A stretch of DNA of 64,000 nt from positions 3,884,001-3,948,000 of the forward strand of contig JAMJFZ010004031.1 of the NCBI GenBank assembly GCA_026225945.1, read 5' to 3'. The DNA is from Cricetomys ansorgei (taxonomy: Eukaryota; Chordata; Mammalia; Rodentia; Nesomyidae). Within the stretch, counting starts at the first letter, position 1. Each line of letters opens with the position of its first letter. Below the pieces are notes generated by a model. That model worked only from the letters and a program-made list of their open reading frames with translations. It did not search any database and was not told the DNA's origin. The translations under genes and the position numbers were made by a program. Of the stretch, positions 45,591 through 57,850 are shown piece by piece.

Positions 45591-47599
45591 CCAGTGTATT
45601 AAAGGAATCACTGAACATAATTAGTTTCACAGTAATAAGATCACAGGTCATATTTATTTGTAATTACAGACAATGACTCTCAAGGCATGGGCTGTTATAT
45701 AAACTTGGGTATGGTTATTATGCACAATAGGAAGAAAAGCTTCCTAATGAAGGTGCTGCCCTCATGTTAACGCTTGCATTTTAGTTTAGCCTTCGAGACC
45801 TTTCATCTGCCCACGTGTTTTGTAAGATATGACCTATGTGACTTGTACCGAACAGTAGCTCTCCTATGGACCATTTGCTCACTGAGGTTTGGGTCCAAGT
45901 GCTGGATAGAGTAAAAACTACTTTATGTGCTAGGCCAGCCCTGCCTCACATTCTAGTTAGCTTTTTACCCATCTAAACTAGACTGCACTCCTAAGGGCTA
46001 CCTTTTAAAGACCAACAGAGTCCAATATAGGCTTACACTCTGGTCCATCTCCTCCATCTCTCACATGGATTTCATCCTAAGTTTGGTTCTATTTATTTTA
46101 ACATTAGCTCAATATAGAGAGAATTTTCCCCCACTGTAGCAGACTTAATTTAGCTCACTTTTACTCTAGCAGCCTTCTTACTTATCATCCTCCTTACATT
46201 TTAAAAGTCATTTTGGTAGTATAACCTCTGTGTTTGTCCTCTATATCACGTACGCTTTAAGCACATCTATTTTCAAACCACTCCTTGTCTTTCTTGCTTT
46301 GCCCAAAAGACCAATATCATTGTGATGGTGCTGGATGCATGAGGAATTGAGCCAGTAACGGTAGGCGCAAAATTGAAATGGGTAGGTACTCATAGGCAAA
46401 AGTTTTAATACAAAAGGGGGATTAAAGAAAAGGAGACAACACTGATTTCAGGAGAATTAGGTTGCCCAGCAAAAAAAAAAAAAAAAAAAGCAAAAACATT
46501 TTATTCGATTCATGGAGGGGTCTGGGATTTGTTAGTTAGAAATGAAGACCACATTGCTTTTGGAATTTTTTTTCTCATAGTTTAAGGGGAATTTCCCAAG
46601 TGAGAGATATAAATCAAGGACTAACTTGTCTCTGGAGACATCTTGGTATTATCTTGTACCTAGTGGTGTTTTCCCTTGTGATAGATAAAACTGTAAGGAG
46701 CAGTCATGTTCCAACATTGTTAACAAGAAGGAGAGAAATTCAGTAAGTAAAAATCTTTATAGGCCAAGGACAGCAAAACCCTTGGCCTTTTGTATCCCTC
46801 AGTGTCCCTATCATGATTTTTCCCATTTTAATGTCCCAGCTGTACTTACAAGTCTTCTGTGATGCACTTAAGCTAAATACCAGCTTCTTTGGCAGAGCTT
46901 ATGAGTTCTTAGTGTGACCACTGCTCACAGAGCTCCACTTTACCCCATATCTAATCTTTCTTTATCTTCTCTGCCCTCTAAGATAGGAAGCTATCTACTT
47001 ACCAACAGAGCATGCTCACAAACCTTCGCCTCATTTTAGGACACACTTTAATATGCCCGAAAGCTTACTACTGTTCATTCCAAAGCAGGTAGGCGCTGAT
47101 CTTCACATTACAGACAAATAAATATTTCTTTGTGACCATCTTGGGCTTTGGGAGATTTCTGATCTGTTTTAGAAGGTTTCCTAGATATTTCTGAACAACA
47201 AATTATCTTCATTAATGAAGTTGAACTTGTTAAATAAAGCACAATGCTGTGTTCAACTTTGTGTTTTAAACATCTAGCACTATACTTAGTATACAGTATT
47301 CTTTTGGGAGTATATTTTAAGAAAATCGAATAATGAGATTATTTTTTTATATAATATATTCCCTTCAGCAATCTCATTTGTATTGAGTTTCTTATTCTAC
47401 TTCCAATGTCGGATATACACTTAAATATTTTATATAAACTTAAAATTAGAGAGATGAACTTTTTATTTGAACTTAAAAGGTGGATGAGTAGAAAGACGTG
47501 TCTTCAGAGACTACTAAATGTCATCAATTCAATGTGAATGTGAAATGTCTGCTTGCTTTCATCATGATAGGTAATATTTTAAATAGTTTTTTTTTCTTA
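45591..47599. other. Non-repetitive DNA with A19 tract
   Basis: A19 at 46471-46489. No repeat family or gene recognised. Confidence 0.5.
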
Positions 47600-49918
47600 A
47601 GTATTTTTTAAAAAATGTGTACTCCATTTATGTGTCAGGAAAACACACCATCTACTTGTTAGCATAAATCAAGTTGCCACACACTGCTGTCTGAACCAAC
47701 ACATCACCACGCTGCTTTGGATACGCATTAGGTAGTAAATCAATGTCGTTGAAAATGTTGGGTTTCATTATTCCAGTGAGAATTCTGTGTCTGCTTTCCA
47801 GAGGTGCAATAATTCCCTCCCATCTCTGGAGTCTCTTCAAGAAATTGCTCCTATTTACTAAATTGCCACACCACTAAATACCCCAAATAATGGAAGCGTT
47901 ATGATGCATTCCAAAGTCACACCTCAGCTGAATTCTGTTAGCCTTGTCCTTTCAGAGATTCCTCAGACACGTTTAACCGATTCATGACAACAGTGTGTCA
48001 GCATCGGTTGCCTAGCATCATGCAATCTGATATGCTGCTGGGGAGCTTTGAGACCAAAAGATAATAAAAAATTATAGTGAGATACTTGACAAAAGACTGT
48101 GATTCTTCATTGGATGGATGAAAGTTGTTGTTTGCCACAAGCACCACCTGTACGTGCAGCTATTAAGTACCCATTCTCTAGGGTTTTTCTCATTTTATAG
48201 AAAATTTATCGCCCGTCGTCAGAAAGGAGGACTAGTTCGGCTTCACATTTAAATCTGTTGGCATCTAGGTGCTGTGAAGTGTAGCTTTAAGGTCAGCTCA
48301 GAAGAATATACATATTTTTAAAACTATTTTCACTTAGGGGAAGGTACATTTAGGGTATGAAAAGGGTCTTTCTTGTGCCGAATGGATACAAGAGGGAAGC
48401 TTTCTCCTTAACTTGAAACTGTTTACCCGATCCCATTTGATATGAGAGGATTGCTTCTATTTTACCGAAAGTGTGCGCCTTTGCTCAACTGGGACAGGCT
48501 ATGCGTTCTAATCTCTGTTCAGACACGTAATAAGTTAACAACTTTTAACTGGCTAATGAGATGACCTTTTAGTCCACACAGTTTTAGAAGCAGCTCTCAG
48601 TGCTGCATGCTGTGGGCTGAACGGTCCTTTGAGGCCACCATAAATATTTCTGCAAAGCAGTGATCTGCTACCATTGCATTTGCTAATGCAATCTTATGGT
48701 AGGGCTGACAAATAGCTCCGATATCACATCACTGCACACAGGGACAGAAAGGGGCACTCTGGTAAGTGTACCTCATCACCAAATATTGCATCACTGAATG
48801 TCTCCAAGGGGCTAACCTGCCTTTCCAGAGGCATATTTCTTGACAACCTGTCACCAGGAGACATGTGAACGTTCAGTGAACAAGGAATAATGTTAATACT
48901 GTGTATGTTAAGAAGCGGCATGCTTTAGTCTCCCAGCCGCCAGCAAAATGGAAACATCTTCTTACGGCCAGCAAAATAATGAAGAAAAAAAACACAAGCA
49001 CGAGAAGAGCACACTGAAAATTAAAAAAAAAAACAAAAACAAAAAACATTACTCTGCGTGACTAAAATGATTATTATTTACAGTAAATGTGGAATCTATT
49101 TAAAAGATTCTAAATTTATTTTAGATGAGTAAGTGGATGTTGTTTGTATTCTCCTGATAATAATTTCATATATCAGCCAAGCCATTTGTTTCTGCAAATT
49201 TTACTAGAGTTTATTGGTGTTTTCTATCAAGTAATTACTTTTTTTTTTTTTTTTGTGAAACAAATAAAGAAAACATCTCCCGATTGATGGCAATTTGACT
49301 TGAACATTTACATGAATGGCTAACAATGGTGATCTTATTGTTTTCCTCATAAAAAGGTTACTTCAAATCTTTGAAGACTCTCAAACACATAGGAAAATAA
49401 TCATATTTTAAAATACAACTCAAAAACCGTGGCAAACATATCAGATAACAGATTTCTATGACCAGGTACTTCATGCTATGTAATCGTCAGAACAAGGCGA
49501 TCACAGCCCTGGATCCCACTGCCTGCAGCTCTGAGCTTCTCATCTCTCCATCATAATATGCCAACAAAAAGGCCACTTATCTGTCTAGGATGCAAATGCT
49601 TCTGCTTGGCAGCTTGAAATAAAAAGTTTCATTATAAAAACCAAATACACGCTTTAGCACTTACAGGAAGCAGCCGATCCTAGGCTTCTGAAAACAAGTG
49701 CAAGCAGTAGCTTGAATTCGCCACGAGTGGCATTTCTGAAATATGTCATCTTGTGGATAAATATAGTACAAATTAAGAGTGTTCCTTATTCTGAGGTTTA
49801 CACTGGGACAGTGTGACTGCTAACTTCACTACTTGGTGTGTGTGCCGGGGCGGGTAAAGGGCGGGAGAGCAATGCTTAAAAAGATGGTTATTCCCTCTAT
49901 CGGAGGTGGAGTTGGTGA
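47600..49918. promoter_or_regulatory. Repeat-poor block with bulged hairpin, possible regulatory DNA
   Basis: No interspersed repeat recognised. At 48668-48702 CTACCATTGCATT and AATGCAAT...GGTAG form an inverted repeat with a 4-nt loop and a 5-nt bulge. ATTGCATCA (48785-48793), the inverse of the C/EBP-ATF composite site TGATGCAAT, lies 83 bases on. Poly(T) at 49239-49254. Regulatory role is inference only. Confidence 0.25.
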
Positions 49919-50040
49919 AAAATCTTTTCCCATTCTGTAGGCTGCATTTGTCCTATTGACTGTGTCCTTTACCTTACAGAAGTTTTTTAGTTTCATGAGG
50001 TCCAGTTTATTAATCATTGATCTTGGTGCCTGGGCTCTTT
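49919..50040 (-). mobile_element. L1 ORF2 relic
   Basis: On the plus strand, CTGTAGGCTGCATTTGTCCT, TTACCTTACAGAAGTTTTTT and TTTCATGAGGTCCAGTTTAT are the inverse of the well-known C-terminal segment of L1 ORF2. The minus-strand reading keeps a recognisable run of that protein (around an FCKVKDTVNRT stretch). Only about 120 bases remain, so it is dead. Confidence 0.72.
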
Positions 50041-51031
50041 TCTGGGGGAGCGGGAGGGTTGGATCTGGAAAAGAGGAGAGAAGAAGGGAGCTGGGAAGAA
50101 TGGAGGGAGAAGAGAAAGGGTGCTGGGAGCAATGCAGGGGAACAGCAGCTAACATTGGAACTTTGGGAGTCAGCCTACTGTTTAGCAGGGCAACAGAAGG
50201 TTTCTACCTTGGCCTTCCGGAGAATTGTCTCCTGAATGCCCTTTGCCCTTTGCTGGGCCTTATCATGCTTGTTGCTACCATGGTCTCCCTGTCTCTCTTG
50301 TAGGATGAAAGTTCTATGGGGATCTCTGCCCTCAATGGGCAGAATTGCCCGCACACATAAAAATGGTGATGATTTTCCCTCAAGCAATGCCACCTGGGCA
50401 AGGCAGTGGCACTCAGTTGAATTGGTGAGTGACTGAAATTCCAGAAAGAATAACTAAAGAACATGTATAACTAAAAACAGTAGGTGTTTTTCGCATATGG
50501 TTACAGGGTTAAATTAGGATGTTTTGCCAGCTGCCTTAGAATTATTAACTTAAGTAGGAAACATTTTTCCCAGGGACTTGTTTGGTCAGGGTTAGAAAAG
50601 CTAGAACAACCACAAAAAAGCTTACTTGCTAGGGCCCAGGAGTTTCGTCTATGAAAAACAGACCCACGATCAAGTAATAACAAATGAGATTCAGTGCCCA
50701 TTGTTAGGCTTGAACTTCCTCGACCACAAATAAAATTGACTCTTTCCTGGTCTCTATAGTCAAAAGTTTACTGATGAGTTTGGGGTATGCCTTGGGGGTA
50801 TAGAGCTGTGCTGCAGATTCTCCTTTAATCTAAGTCCTTTTACCCTGACTTAAAGTTTTCTAGTTATAATAAATTTGTTTCACGGTGTTAACTGAATAAG
50901 AATTGTGTATGCTAGGATACTATGATGTGCACTCATTCCCTAGCAACTTGCCAATTACATTAGAAGCTGTCTGAGAAATTAGTTATTACTATTGCTTCTA
51001 AGATAGAGCTGTACTGTGGTAAAAATATATG
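50041..51031. other. Non-repetitive DNA, several overlapping short frames
   Basis: Between 49956 and 50464 several frames of 66-115 codons overlap on both strands. This reflects locally higher GC and few stops, with no conserved domain seen. Confidence 0.45.
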
Positions 51032-51151
51032 TGAAAAACTAGGTGGTTATTTATATATATATATATTACGTATATAACATAATTATATATGTAATTGTAT
51101 AATACACCTAATATATATACAAATATATATATATAAACACCTAGTTTTCCA
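51032..51151. repeat. AT-rich interrupted inverted repeat
   Basis: The left arm GAAAAACTAGGTG(g) at 51033-51046 is followed by TTATTTATATATATATATA. The right arm TATATATATATAAACACCTA (51124-51143) continues with GTTTTCC to 51150. The arms are complementary over about 25-28 positions with small gaps, enclosing about 55 bases of TA-rich core. AAAACTAGGTG pairs exactly with CACCTAGTTTT. Confidence 0.85.
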
Positions 51152-53228
51152 TAAATATTTATGTATATATTATATACAATATAAATATAAATATTTGACA
51201 GTCTTAGAGTATAAAAGTGTCCACATTGTAAAAGTATTTTTTGTTTTTTGAGAATGTGCTGTGGTGTAAAGTAGAATTATACAAAATTTTCATAGGAATT
51301 TATACTATGTGAGAGAATTATTACTAATATTGCCCATTAGGCTTAACATAACTAAGGAAAATTCTACAGGTCTCAAACCAAATAGCAGGAACAGAGCAAC
51401 AGTGAGGTGCCCCCTCCTCAAGGCGCTAATGTGCATTAGATGAGATTCCTGCCAGCAGCTGTAGACTCTCTTGTTTATTGGACTTCAAACTTTTACTAGG
51501 TACCTTCTTTAGTGAATAGTACTTGAAGAGAAGAGGAAACAAAACAAAACAAACAAACGGAAAAATGAAAAACAAAGAACAAAGCCCCCTGAGAGTTCCA
51601 AATCACACAGATCCGGTAACTGCGTTTTGTAGTGGTAGCATAGTTATTCTCTTTATAGGTTCAGTAGATAGGCCCTTCCTGAATGCACAGTGTCCTAGGA
51701 GATGAGGAATAATGAGATTCAGGAAGACATACTTCCCTTTCTTCCCTAAGGGACGTTCAGACTACCTAGTCAGGAGCTTGTCCCTCACAGCCAGCGTGGG
51801 TTTCGTGCGGCAGAAGTGAGTGCGGTCAGCAGTGGTTGAGAGCACTTCTGTGACCAGTTTACGTTCCCTCTCAGTTGAGAGAAAGCCCACCCTGAGGATT
51901 TTAAATGACCCACTGAAAGTCATTTTCTCCGCTGTCTATTTCCCTCCCTTGAAGTTAGTGAGAAACAAGCTGCCGAAATCTGATATCACTCCATCTGCAC
52001 GCCCTCTCCGTAGCTCAGGTGTGTAAACTCACTCCCAGAGACCATTAGTGGCTTACTGTTAAGCAGTAATATTGTAACAAGGAGTACTTTTCTTGCCTAT
52101 TAGCTTGAGTTTTGAAATATTAAGTAAGATGCTTTACGAACATTGTATCTGATTAGAAAAATAGAAGCACTTATCCTTGTCATAACACATACATGACACA
52201 TACATGCGTGTGTGAACATTGGAGGGGAGACTATCTGTTGCATACCAAACCTTGTGCTGTATCATTTTCCAAGCACCTAATGACTACTGCTGAATGTGTT
52301 TACACTGAACCCCTGTAAATGGTCGGTTTCAGGAGTAATGCATTTCCATAAGAATGATGGCCACGGTGACCTTCTATACATACTTCAGAAAGGGAGTGAT
52401 GCAGGAATGGGAAAAAGAAGGGAGGAAAGTTTCATAGATGCTATGATTACTCTCTGGAAACTTCTCAGAGTAGAAATATTCAATCACTCAAGAGAACCAA
52501 AAGTTTTCCTAAAAGCCTCTCCCTCCTCTGGTAACATAAAGTCTATAGTTAGGATTAATAATTATTTAAATCTTTTCCTTTAAAGGGCTTTAAGGCGATA
52601 AATTCTAGTTTGAGCAGACCTATGTATGGTACAACCAGGATTACACGGAAAGGGAGTAGGTACAATCTGATGCGTAGTGGCAGAGGCTGCGAAGAATGGT
52701 TTTATTGTTGAGTTCCTGCACAGCATGCAAGAAGACACAGGGTACACTGTGAATACAACTTAATATTGACACACAATATGTAAGAGCCAATCAAAACCCT
52801 GTTAACAGCCTTGAGACCTTTGGCACCAGCTGAACATCAACACTGCTGATTTCTTTGAAGCCTCACGATGCTTTGCAGACAATTTTTTGGCTTATCTCTA
52901 GAAAGCCACCATTCTGATCTCTAGATAATTCTAAAACTTTCTCCGAAGTAAACGTAAAACAATATAGTGACCAGTCACAAAAAACACGGAAAATGATAAT
53001 GTGAGCCAAAATAAGCTTAACAATGATTTGTCAAAATGCAATAAATTTTAGAATAACAGGCTTTAACAAAAAATATCCATAAAATAGACTTCAGTGAAGG
53101 ATTTATAGACAGACATAAAATATTATTGTAGAAAGATTTAAACTTTCATTGTGATCAAGTTAAATTTATATACATTTATTTAATTTATTCATAAGTTCTA
53201 ATTCTTCCTTTTGGTCCAAAGTGGTATT
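51152..53228. other. Non-repetitive DNA
   Basis: No repeat family or gene recognised. The longest frame is 95 codons at 52296-52583, with no known motif. Confidence 0.5.
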
Positions 53229-53260
53229 GGTGTGTGTGTGTGAGTGTGTGTGTGTGTGTT
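53229..53260. repeat. (TG)n microsatellite, once interrupted
   Basis: TG repeats with a single GA interruption near 53242. Confidence 0.93.
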
Positions 53261-54014
53261 TTAGAGATGATGTGTATGAGAGGTGTTTTAATTCTAAGTT
53301 ATCCAGGTTACCATAATGTTACAGAAACTGTAAAATAAAGTAAAATTATGAATCGCTTACAAACAAAATTGAGAAAGTAGGCAAACACAGATTTTTATAA
53401 GGCACTGGTCCAATGAAGAGGAAATTAGGACCTCCCAGTTTAGTTATACCCATGGTCTCAGGACCTTAACCTCAGACCTTCCCATAGCACCATCACCCAC
53501 CATCACATTATCTGTATATGAATGGCAATGTGGGAAGCCCAGAGGATTGAGAGTGGGGGCATTTTCTGGAGGGTTAAAGCATAATAAGGTTGAGCTACTT
53601 ATTCAGCCTGCTCAGGGAATTTATTCTTTAAGTAGAAGTGTTGTAATGACCTATAAGGGATATCAGACTGTAAGTGCCTTGGTTTTGATGGGTAAGATGA
53701 ACAGTAATATGAAAGGTAGACTCATTCCAGGAGGGAACAGAAATTTCCTAAAGAAACAGACACAGAATCAGAGGGCATGGGCGTCTCTAGTGTGACAAAG
53801 AATCGTAGTCAGGACATAGTGAATATTTAGAGAGGAAAGGTAAGGATGACCCTACTTAAGTATCACAGGTGGATAATGCAATCCTGAAAAGAAGAACCAA
53901 TTCTGTCTGGGAAGCTATTAAATGTGCTTCTAAGCATGGAACTTGAGATAAAAATGAGCATTCACCTTAATAAATGTTTGTATTAGCATAAATGTTTATA
54001 TTTTCAAGGTGATT
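53261..54014. other. Non-repetitive DNA
   Basis: No repeat or gene recognised. Confidence 0.5.
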
Positions 54015-54175
54015 TCTCATGTTTTGTTAGAATCTCACAACTCTTGGCCCTATTATGTCTGTTTTACAAATAAGAGACTAAAGGTCAAATACATTGAATG
54101 AATTACTTAAGGACACACTTCTTTTACATGTTGCAGAGCTGGGATTCCAACATACATGTACTGACTCCGATGTAT
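54015..54175 (-). mobile_element. MIR SINE fragment
   Basis: GTTTTACAAATAAGAGACTA, GAATTACTTAAGGACACACT and TGCAGAGCTGGGATTCCAAC keep the inverted MIR order ('ttttacagatgagg', 'taacttgcccaaggtcaca', 'gcagagctgggattcgaac'). Confidence 0.75.
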
Positions 54176-54845
54176 AGAGTAAATATGCCTTCTTCAAAGA
54201 CGAGGGATTAAGATTTGTTCCCAAGATTTTGGAGCTTACCAGGTGAGAATGTAATGAAAGCCAAAACTGAGCAGCTCAGGCGATGTTTCTGGAGAGCAGA
54301 CAGAAGCCTTACCACAACCCATCTCTGCGTGGCCATTGAGTGAACTGTCATGCTCTTTGATTTCTCTCCCTGTCCAGCAAAATGGCTACCCTTTTCCTTA
54401 GTTGTTTCCCATACCGTCCTCCCTCTTCTGCCTGCCTTTTCCCAAGGTGATTTTCTTATCCGTTCTGTCTTTGTAAAAGCCAGGCTAGCTCTGGAGTCCT
54501 GCAGGGTATATTTAGACACTAAAGGAAGACTAAATGCTATACCAGTAAAAATCAGGGGGTTAAAAAAGAATCACCTCTACTGAGCAAGGGTGTAGAGATG
54601 ACCCTGAACTTCTACCCACATGCAAAGGATTGTGGCTATGCTTCTCTTCTATGGAGGCAAGGTCCCACTGGAGATCTGACAAGTTGGATTCATTTTTTTT
54701 TTAATTAGGGTACATATTTTTAAAAGACTTGGCAAAAACTTCACAGGTCAAAGCTAGCCAGCAAATATATGCTTTTCTCATAATAGTATTTAATAAAGTA
54801 TTTAAGATAATCTATAGATTTTCTCCCTCATTAGGAGATATGTGG
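54176..54845. other. Non-repetitive DNA
   Basis: A 103-codon minus-strand frame (54208-54519) lacks any known motif. No repeat seen. Confidence 0.45.
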
Positions 54846-55122
54846 TCTTAGTCTATTTCCTGTTACTGTGACAGAATGTCTGGCTCTGGGTAATTTATAA
54901 AACAGAAGTTTACCTCTTGCTTATGGAGGCAGAAAGTTCATTGCATGTAGCTAAAACTTTGTGTACAGACCTACTCCTCAAACCATCTCAGGAACTAACC
55001 TACTTCTGAGAGAACGACTTTAACTACTCTATAATACCCAGTCATCTTTCTCACGCTATTTCACTGATAAGGAAAGATTCGATGTGAATTTCAGGGGGGC
55101 CAAACAATATTTGAACTATGGT
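54846..55122 (-). mobile_element. MLT1/MST-type MaLR LTR
   Basis: On the plus strand TTCCTGTTACTGTGACAGAA, GGCTCTGGGTAATTTATAAA and, at the far end, GGGCCAAACAATATTTGAAC are the inverted 3' and 5' ends of an old eutherian MaLR LTR. The middle is shortened. Confidence 0.72.
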
Positions 55123-55160
55123 GGTTACAAATACATTAGCTATTTAAAGAACTACAGAGT

Positions 55161-55302
55161 TGCCTGGCAATAGTGGTACACACTTTTTATCTCTGCACTC
55201 AGGGGGCAGAGGCAGGCAGATCTCTGTGAGTTCGAGACGCCAGCCTGGTCTACAAAGTGAATTCCAGGACAGCCAGAGTTAAAGCAGAGAAACTATGTCT
55301 TG
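55161..55302 (+). mobile_element. B1 SINE
   Basis: TGCCTGGCAATAGTGGTACA, GGGGCAGAGGCAGGCAGATC, TCTGTGAGTTCGAGACGCCA, GCCTGGTCTACAAAGTGAAT, TCCAGGACAGCCAGAGTTAA and GAGAAACTATGTCTTGAAAA follow the B1 consensus closely. It lacks the internal insertion of cricetid B1, consistent with a murine genome. Confidence 0.95.
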
Positions 55303-55342
55303 AAAAACCATAAATAAATAAATAATTAAATAAATAAATAGA

Positions 55343-55373
<31 letters not shown>

Positions 55374-55375
55374 AA
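55303..55375. repeat. (TAAA)n microsatellite forming the B1 tail
   Basis: About 73 bases of TAAA units with a few interruptions, starting directly at the B1 3' end. This is an expanded A-rich tail. Confidence 0.95.
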
Positions 55376-57674
55376 GTGTTGGGAAAGAGGATATGAAGTT
55401 ATAAAAATGTAATTTCCTGGGCCTACATGGACATATTTAGTGGATGAGAGCATTAAATGGCCATAACCAGTCAGTTAAAATATAATTACATTTACCTTTT
55501 AGCCCCTAATAGAACATTTCCTAATTTCCATACAAAATACTGAAAATGACAGAGATAAACACACATGGCCAAAATGCCTGCAGAAATCAATCTAACTGAA
55601 GTCTCAGCTGTAAGGCTCCTCTAATTGCAACGAAAGAGATACACTGTTCATGCTGGTTCTCAGGAAGGAGGAGAGCCCTTTGGGCCCCATCGTGCCTGGA
55701 GCTACTCACCACAGTTCAATTCCAGAACCAACACTGGTCAGTTGCTCCTCTGTTTCATGGCTATGATCTTATTCAGAGGCCTCCTTTATACATCCTAAAT
55801 TTGCAGCTCCAATTGTCATGTGCACAGAGTGGAGTGGGGCAGTGGATGGGCGCTGATGCTGTGTGCTTCAATGTGAGTCTAAAAATGGTTGAACTGAGTT
55901 TCTTTTCAATGTTGCCCTGGTTGTTTTGAATTGCATCTGGAGAATAGGGCTGGAAGATTATCTGCAGACATTCCCGGGTCTGTATTGTGTCTGTGGATGC
56001 TTAATAAAACTAAGTTCAGAGAACTGGAGCTTCACCCATGGTTCCTGCTTGTGTAGCTGTTTCTTTCTAATTGAAACATTTCTTTCTGGAGGAAGAAGGC
56101 TTCTAAGACTCAGGAAACTCCTCAAACTTACAGGATTCACAAAGCCCCTCCAAGAGGTTAGATACCTGGTAGTAACTGCTCTGGTAAGGAGAATTTCCAG
56201 CCTGTCTACAAGTCACAGCCCAAGCTCCAGGGAAGTCACTTCTTGAGTCAACGCCCATGTTAGAGTGATTGAGTGCCTTGAATTACACACGTTCCTATAA
56301 GGAACACCTCACCCATGATCTTGTGAGTAACTGGTTCACTAAGTTATAATTAGGAAATGTTCTGCCACTGGTACTCTGTTTGGGATGAACAAATCTTTGT
56401 TCATGGCTCCCCAGGAAAAGTCACACGTTGTCCTTAGGTTCATTAAAGCTCTAGACCAGCTAAGGCATAGAGAAAGACTGTTAAACCTCAGCCAAGTGCC
56501 ATTCAGATTTTCTTTTGTCTGATATAAGATTAGAGTGATGAAGTGGTAAGACATGAGTTTACAGAAATGTTCATCTTATATTTTGGATTTTATTTTTTCT
56601 CGTACAAAAATATTTTTGGTACTCTTTGTACTCAATATTGACATTCACGACTCCTAGGAAATTCCCGTAGTTTCTTCTTATTCATCCTCAGTGGGTACTT
56701 GAAAGCAAACTATAGAACTGAACCCCACACGTTGTTTGCCTCTACATTTATACCTACGAAACAATTGAATCTATAGATGAGGTACAGAAAGACATTAATA
56801 ATTCAAACAATAAGAGAAAAATTATAGTAACATATTACAATGAAAGCTGTATGAATGCAGTGTCTGTTTCTTCTGTGAAGGATTGCTTGAAGACCAGATG
56901 CGTAGCGATACTCCAGTATCTCTGACAGTCGAAAAGCTCAAATATGACTAGCAGGGATGAGAGTTCACAGTGTGAATAAAAATGCTGGGTCAAAGGGTAA
57001 CTCACAATCCAGGTGTGATGAAGCAGGACCTTGCTGGAGTCCATCACAATACACAGAACAGTGTGCAATCCAAATTCATAAATTATTTCTGGAATTTTCC
57101 ATTTAATACTTTTGGCAATTGACTGAAAATGCAAACAATGATACCATGGTAAATGGGGTCATCCGTTTTTGCCTGTGTTGCTGCCACTGGTGTTAGATTG
57201 AGGGGGAGGTGAATAATTCAGCGTATAGCAGTCAACTTTACTATCGTCGGCATTGTTTTTCTGTGCTTCTAATAGAATCTCGTGTAGTTTTTCGTCCTTA
57301 ACCACTACAAAGGGGAAGGAAGATAAAAGAAAAAAATCTAAAAAGCCTTATCAGTTTAGCCGAGTCATCCTCCCATGGAGCTCAGGACAGTACCTACGCA
57401 TATGTAGTTATTACAGAACAGTTAATGGCGGCTGTTGCCGATAGGCATGGTGTGAGAAGATGACGTCCTATGGGTAAGAAAGGGATAATGGCAAGTGCTA
57501 CTTCTTGCTGGTGACTAAACCAGGGCGATGCCCAATCTGTTCTGTGGGAACCTATAGAGCGGTTCTCAGAGTGTATCAACGCTAAGCAAAAATTGTTTAA
57601 AAGGGATTTTTAATATGTTATGTAAGTCCAAGGTAGATCCCTTAATTTTTAACTTTTAAAAAGTTGACATGACA
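55376..57674. other. 2.3 kb of non-repetitive DNA
   Basis: No repeat or gene recognised. A 106-codon plus frame (55926-56246) and a 99-codon minus frame (56835-57134) have no motif I can assign. CpG is a little more frequent at 57230-57590. Confidence 0.5.
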
Positions 57675-57840
57675 GGGCTGGAGAGGTGGCCGAGTTTCTA
57701 GCGCCCACATCAGACCTGTTACTCCGGCTACAAAGGATCCAGTTTCATTTTCTGATCTCTGTGAGCCCCTGAACATCCATGCACATCCTCACACAGACAT
57801 AGACAAAACATATATTCATAAAAATTTATAAAATTAAAAT
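57675..57840 (+). mobile_element. B3-type (tRNA-derived) SINE with 10-bp target duplication
   Basis: Opens GGGCTGGAGAGGTGGCCGAG (the B2/B3 head, usually GGGCTGGAGAGATGGCTCAG). It continues through CTGATCTCTGTGAGCCCCTG and CATCCATGCACATCCTCACA and ends in an AT-rich AAAATTTATAAAATTAAAAT tail. AAGTTGACAT at 57661-57670 recurs at 57841-57850. Confidence 0.88.
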
Positions 57841-57850
57841 AAGTTGACAT

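Noticed and set aside
49829..50303. Overlapping frames of 108 and 115 codons
   Set aside because: The minus frame covers an L1 ORF2 scrap fused in frame to unrelated sequence. The plus frame is its shadow.
57675..57760. tRNA gene candidate
   Set aside because: The tRNA-like sequence is the head of a B3 SINE with its own target duplication; it does not form a proper cloverleaf with CCA-end context.
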